NCBI GenBank assembly: GCA_947038565.1
Contig: CAMQWP010000003.1
Coordinates: 21,183-85,182, forward strand
Length of the DNA stretch: 64,000 nt
Direction of reading: 5' to 3'
Origin: an uncultured Clostridia bacterium
GTDB taxonomy: Bacteria; Bacillota; Clostridia; Christensenellales; UBA3700
Shown here: positions 61,032 to 64,000 of the stretch, in pieces
How positions within the stretch are numbered: position 1 is the stretch's first letter
Layout of the letters: every line of letters begins with the position of its first letter
Notes under the pieces: generated by a model
What the model saw: only the letters and a program-made list of their open reading frames with translations
Database searches by the model: none
Told to the model about the DNA's origin: nothing
Program-made: the position numbers and the translations under genes

Positions 61032-62489
61032 ATGGCATTAACAAAACTAAGTAGTGAGTCACAGATAAACTCGTATACGATCATTGATAATATGTTTATC
61101 ACTGATTACCTACCTAACGCCGACGAAATGGCGATAAAAGTATACATGCACGGGTTATTTCAATGTGCGAACAAGACAGGCAGAGACAACACTCTTGAGG
61201 GGGTGAGCCTTGCTCTAGGCGTATCTACTAGTGAAGTGGAAAATGCACTAAAGTATTGGGAGAATCTAGGCGTCATCCGTGTCACTTGCGAGTCGCCACT
61301 TAGCTACGAATATTTACCATTAAAGACAGGAAACGTTAAGGTCAAAAAGTACGATCCTGAGAAATATAGAGATTTTATTACACAGCTTGAAGGGCTTATC
61401 ATGGACAGAGTTATGACTCCGAATGAGCTTATGAAGTATGTGGAAGTGATAGAAGAGTATAAGCTAGACCAGAACGCCATGCTTATGATAGCGTCACACT
61501 GTACTCACCTAAAAGGCAATAAAGTACATACAAACTACATACTTACAGTAGCTAAGTCGTGGGCAAATGAAGGCGTAAAGGATATCCAGTCTGCTGAGCT
61601 AAAGCTGAGAGAGCTAGAGGCAAATACGGACAATATGCGACAAGTATTCTACGCACTAGGACTAAGATCTACGCCCGACTTTGAGGACAAGCAATACTTC
61701 ATCAAGTGGAACACTTCTTGGGGCTATGACCTTGAGATAATCCTCTACGTTGCAAAGCTATGCAAAAGGCGTGGTGGCATTAAAAAACTCGACAAAAAGC
61801 TGGACGGTTTCTATAGACTAGGACTATTCACTCTACCAAGCATTGTGAAGAATGCTGAGTATATTGAATATACTCGCAACCTTTCAGTACAGATCAACAA
61901 GGCTCTCGGAACATTCTATGAGAATGTCGAACCAGTAATGGAGAACTACGTAGTGCCATGGCTAGAGAAAGGCTACGACGGAAAAGGTCTACTGACCATT
62001 ATCAAGTTCTGTTTCCTACGCAATAATAGACAGTTCCCAGGCGTGAATGAATTCATAGACACACTATATAATAACGGTGTTATTTCAAACACGGCTATTG
62101 ACGAATATATCGCAGAAACCATACATAAAGATAAAAGAATTAAGCATATACTTACTACTCTTGGTAGCTCAAGAATGGTTAGCGGAAAGGATAGAGATTA
62201 TTACAATACATGGAGTGATATGTGGGCATTTAGCACAGACATCATCGACTATGCAGTAAGTCTATCAGTCGGCAAATCACATTCTTTTGCATATATCAAT
62301 AGCGTACTTGCTAGCTGGCACAATTTAGGACTTAAAACACTCGAAGACTGCAAGAAGAACGGAGGCGCGCCCACTGGCACTTATACCAAGCCGTCTACTC
62401 AAGACTTCTCTGGTCAAAGAACTTACACAAAGGAAGAGCTGGATCAGATATACGGCAATCTTGAAGAGTCTACCAACTTCGATTTCTAA
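61032..62489 (+). CDS. DnaD/DnaB-domain replication initiation protein
   Basis: N-terminal winged-helix-like region (ADEMAIKVYMHGLFQCANKTGRDNTLEGVSLALGVSTSEVENALKYWENLGVI) plus repeated DnaD-type segments; next to a helicase-loader gene. Confidence 0.85.
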   Translation: MALTKLSSESQINSYTIIDNMFITDYLPNADEMAIKVYMHGLFQCANKTGRDNTLEGVSLALGVSTSEVENALKYWENLGVIRVTCESPLSYEYLPLKTGNVKVKKYDPEKYRDFITQLEGLIMDRVMTPNELMKYVEVIEEYKLDQNAMLMIASHCTHLKGNKVHTNYILTVAKSWANEGVKDIQSAELKLRELEANTDNMRQVFYALGLRSTPDFEDKQYFIKWNTSWGYDLEIILYVAKLCKRRGGIKKLDKKLDGFYRLGLFTLPSIVKNAEYIEYTRNLSVQINKALGTFYENVEPVMENYVVPWLEKGYDGKGLLTIIKFCFLRNNRQFPGVNEFIDTLYNNGVISNTAIDEYIAETIHKDKRIKHILTTLGSSRMVSGKDRDYYNTWSDMWAFSTDIIDYAVSLSVGKSHSFAYINSVLASWHNLGLKTLEDCKKNGGAPTGTYTKPSTQDFSGQRTYTKEELDQIYGNLEESTNFDF

Positions 62490-62549
62490 CATAAAATATA
62501 GTTATATTGAGCAAAAGCATGCACAATAACCTATAATTAAGGGGGATTT

Positions 62550-63470
62550 ATGAACTTAATCATATTAAACAAAGCTAAAGCTATCATACGCGAGCGTCAC
62601 CGCGAGGCGGAAGAACGCTATGCTTACGAGCTATCAAAGATAGATAAAAACCCACTTTATATAAAGGCTGATAGAGATATTAGAACTAATACGCTTGCTA
62701 TATCAAGGGCATTATGTAACGATCAAGACACTGCCGAGCTAGAGTGCGTAAACATCAACCTTATTAGTGATTTTAACAAAATAAAAGTCGAGCTTGGAGC
62801 ACCAGAAAGCTGTTATTTCTGCACCAAATGCAATGATAAAGGCTCTCTTGATAATGGCACTAATTGCTCTTGCTTGACGCAAGTATATTATCAGCTTAGC
62901 CGTGAGTTATCAGGAGTCATCGAGCTACCGCACTTTACTTTTGCAGACAATCAAGTCGCGACTTTAAACTGCGTGCAAAAGGACAATCTAACTAAGCTAT
63001 ATACCTCAATGAATAAGTTCACTGCGAATTTTCCAAACACTGCATATAATAATATCTTATTGATAGGTCAAGTCGGAGTAGGCAAAAGTTGCCTGCTTAG
63101 TGCTGTAGCTAATGATATAATAATGCGTGGATTTAGCGTGCAATACTTATCAGCATTTGCACTTAGTAATTTGTTTTTAAAGTACCACACTAGCGACGCT
63201 AAGACAAGACATCAGTACTTAGACTCTCTACTTACTGCCGACCTACTTATCATAGACGACTTAGGCACAGAGCCGATACTTAAAAATATCACTCTTGAGT
63301 ATCTTGACTGCGTACTTGATGAGCGAGTTCGAAAACATACAATGATATCGACTAACCTATCCGTCGCTGACCTTAATGCAAGGTATAAGGAGCGAATCGT
63401 GTCTAGACTTACAAATAATAAAACTAATGTGATACAATTAAATGGAACTGATCTAAGGATCAAAAAATAA
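62550..63470 (+). CDS. dnaI: DnaI/DnaC-type helicase-loader ATPase
   Basis: CxxCxxxG..CxC Cys cluster (CYFCTKCNDKGSLDNGTNCSC), LIGQVGVGKSCLLSAVAND Walker A, LLIIDDLGTEP Walker B, TMISTNLS. Confidence 0.9.
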   Translation: MNLIILNKAKAIIRERHREAEERYAYELSKIDKNPLYIKADRDIRTNTLAISRALCNDQDTAELECVNINLISDFNKIKVELGAPESCYFCTKCNDKGSLDNGTNCSCLTQVYYQLSRELSGVIELPHFTFADNQVATLNCVQKDNLTKLYTSMNKFTANFPNTAYNNILLIGQVGVGKSCLLSAVANDIIMRGFSVQYLSAFALSNLFLKYHTSDAKTRHQYLDSLLTADLLIIDDLGTEPILKNITLEYLDCVLDERVRKHTMISTNLSVADLNARYKERIVSRLTNNKTNVIQLNGTDLRIKK

Positions 63471-63601
63471 TTCACGCTAATTGTTATTGACTATTGACAA
63501 TACAGTATTATTGATATATAATAATGTAAATTAGTGATTAATAAATACTTACGTTATATAATACTTGATTATAAACGACAAAATACAAGACGAGGTGCAA
63601 T

Positions 63602-64000
63602 ATGGAAAAGTTAAAATATATATCTATGCTAGTAAGCAATAATTCAGGCGTTTTGACTAGAATATCAGGTTTGATATCTAGACGTGGCTACAATATAGAA
63701 AGCCTATCAGTATGTAAGACTGCTGATGATAACTTCTCACGTATGACTATATCAATGTACGGCGACGACAGCATGATCACTCAGTTAAAGTCTCAGCTAA
63801 CTAAGCAAGAAGAAGTAACTGCTGTCACTGAACTACTTGAGGAGCAATCAGTACTACGCGAGTTGCTACTTATAAAAGTACAGCTTGAGGCTTGCAAACG
63901 TACTGAAATACTAGAAATATGTGCTATATTCAATGCTAAAGTATCTGATCTTTCAAAACATTCTATGGTACTAGAGCTTACTGGTAAGCCTTCGAAGATC
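63602..64000 (+). CDS. ilvN: acetolactate synthase small subunit, truncated by window end
   Basis: MEKLKYISMLVSNNSGVLTRISGLISRRGYNIESLSVCKTADDNFSRMTI, RELLLIKV; open at the right edge so missing from the ORF track. Confidence 0.93.
   Translation, partial: MEKLKYISMLVSNNSGVLTRISGLISRRGYNIESLSVCKTADDNFSRMTISMYGDDSMITQLKSQLTKQEEVTAVTELLEEQSVLRELLLIKVQLEACKRTEILEICAIFNAKVSDLSKHSMVLELTGKPSKI

Noticed and set aside
1-64000. tRNA/rRNA genes, prophage, IS elements, toxin-antitoxin or defence islands
   Set aside because: Looked for tRNA T-arm signatures, integrase/transposase motifs and terminal repeats in the intergenic regions and ORF list; none seen by eye. A tRNAscan/Infernal run would be decisive.

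Overview
A low-GC chromosomal window from a spore-forming member of the Clostridia/Firmicutes (dpaA/dpaB and a SpoIIQ-like M23 protein are present). I see no phage, transposon, CRISPR array, rRNA or tRNA. Content is mostly housekeeping and metabolic genes: hslO, a lysine-riboswitch-controlled asd-dapA-dapB operon, DegV, DAHP synthase + prephenate dehydratase, an F420-ligase-like protein, argS, ychF, a SpoIIQ-like protein, two Fe-ADH-like proteins + an SCP2-like protein, ung, a PRK06851-like ATPase, dpaAB, a group-B-like [FeFe] hydrogenase, a glycan-use cluster (galE, NahK-like kinase, GH35, manA-like, PfkB kinase, GH2 beta-mannosidase), a Wzz/BY-kinase-like pair, rsmI, a metal-efflux operon (ArsR / stand-alone HMA / CadA-like), rlmD-like, a CtpE-like P-type ATPase, Mrp, lipoproteins, DnaD/DnaI-like replication genes and the start of ilvN. 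The strongest non-routine signals are: (1) a roughly 800-bp non-coding block after dapB (6235-7030) with a 50-bp AT-rich duplication, a DnaA-box cluster spaced about 40 bp and a separate 40-bp tandem array; (2) an unannotated 22-aa Phe-rich leader ORF plus intrinsic terminator in front of the DAHP synthase/pheA operon, which looks like a translation-coupled Phe attenuator; (3) paired ArsR-type operators, one lying in the spacer of a consensus promoter, in front of a split HMA/P1B-ATPase; (4) several motif-degenerate paralogs (Fe-ADH-like, BY-kinase-like). All assignments come from reading the sequence and recalling family motifs; no searches were run.
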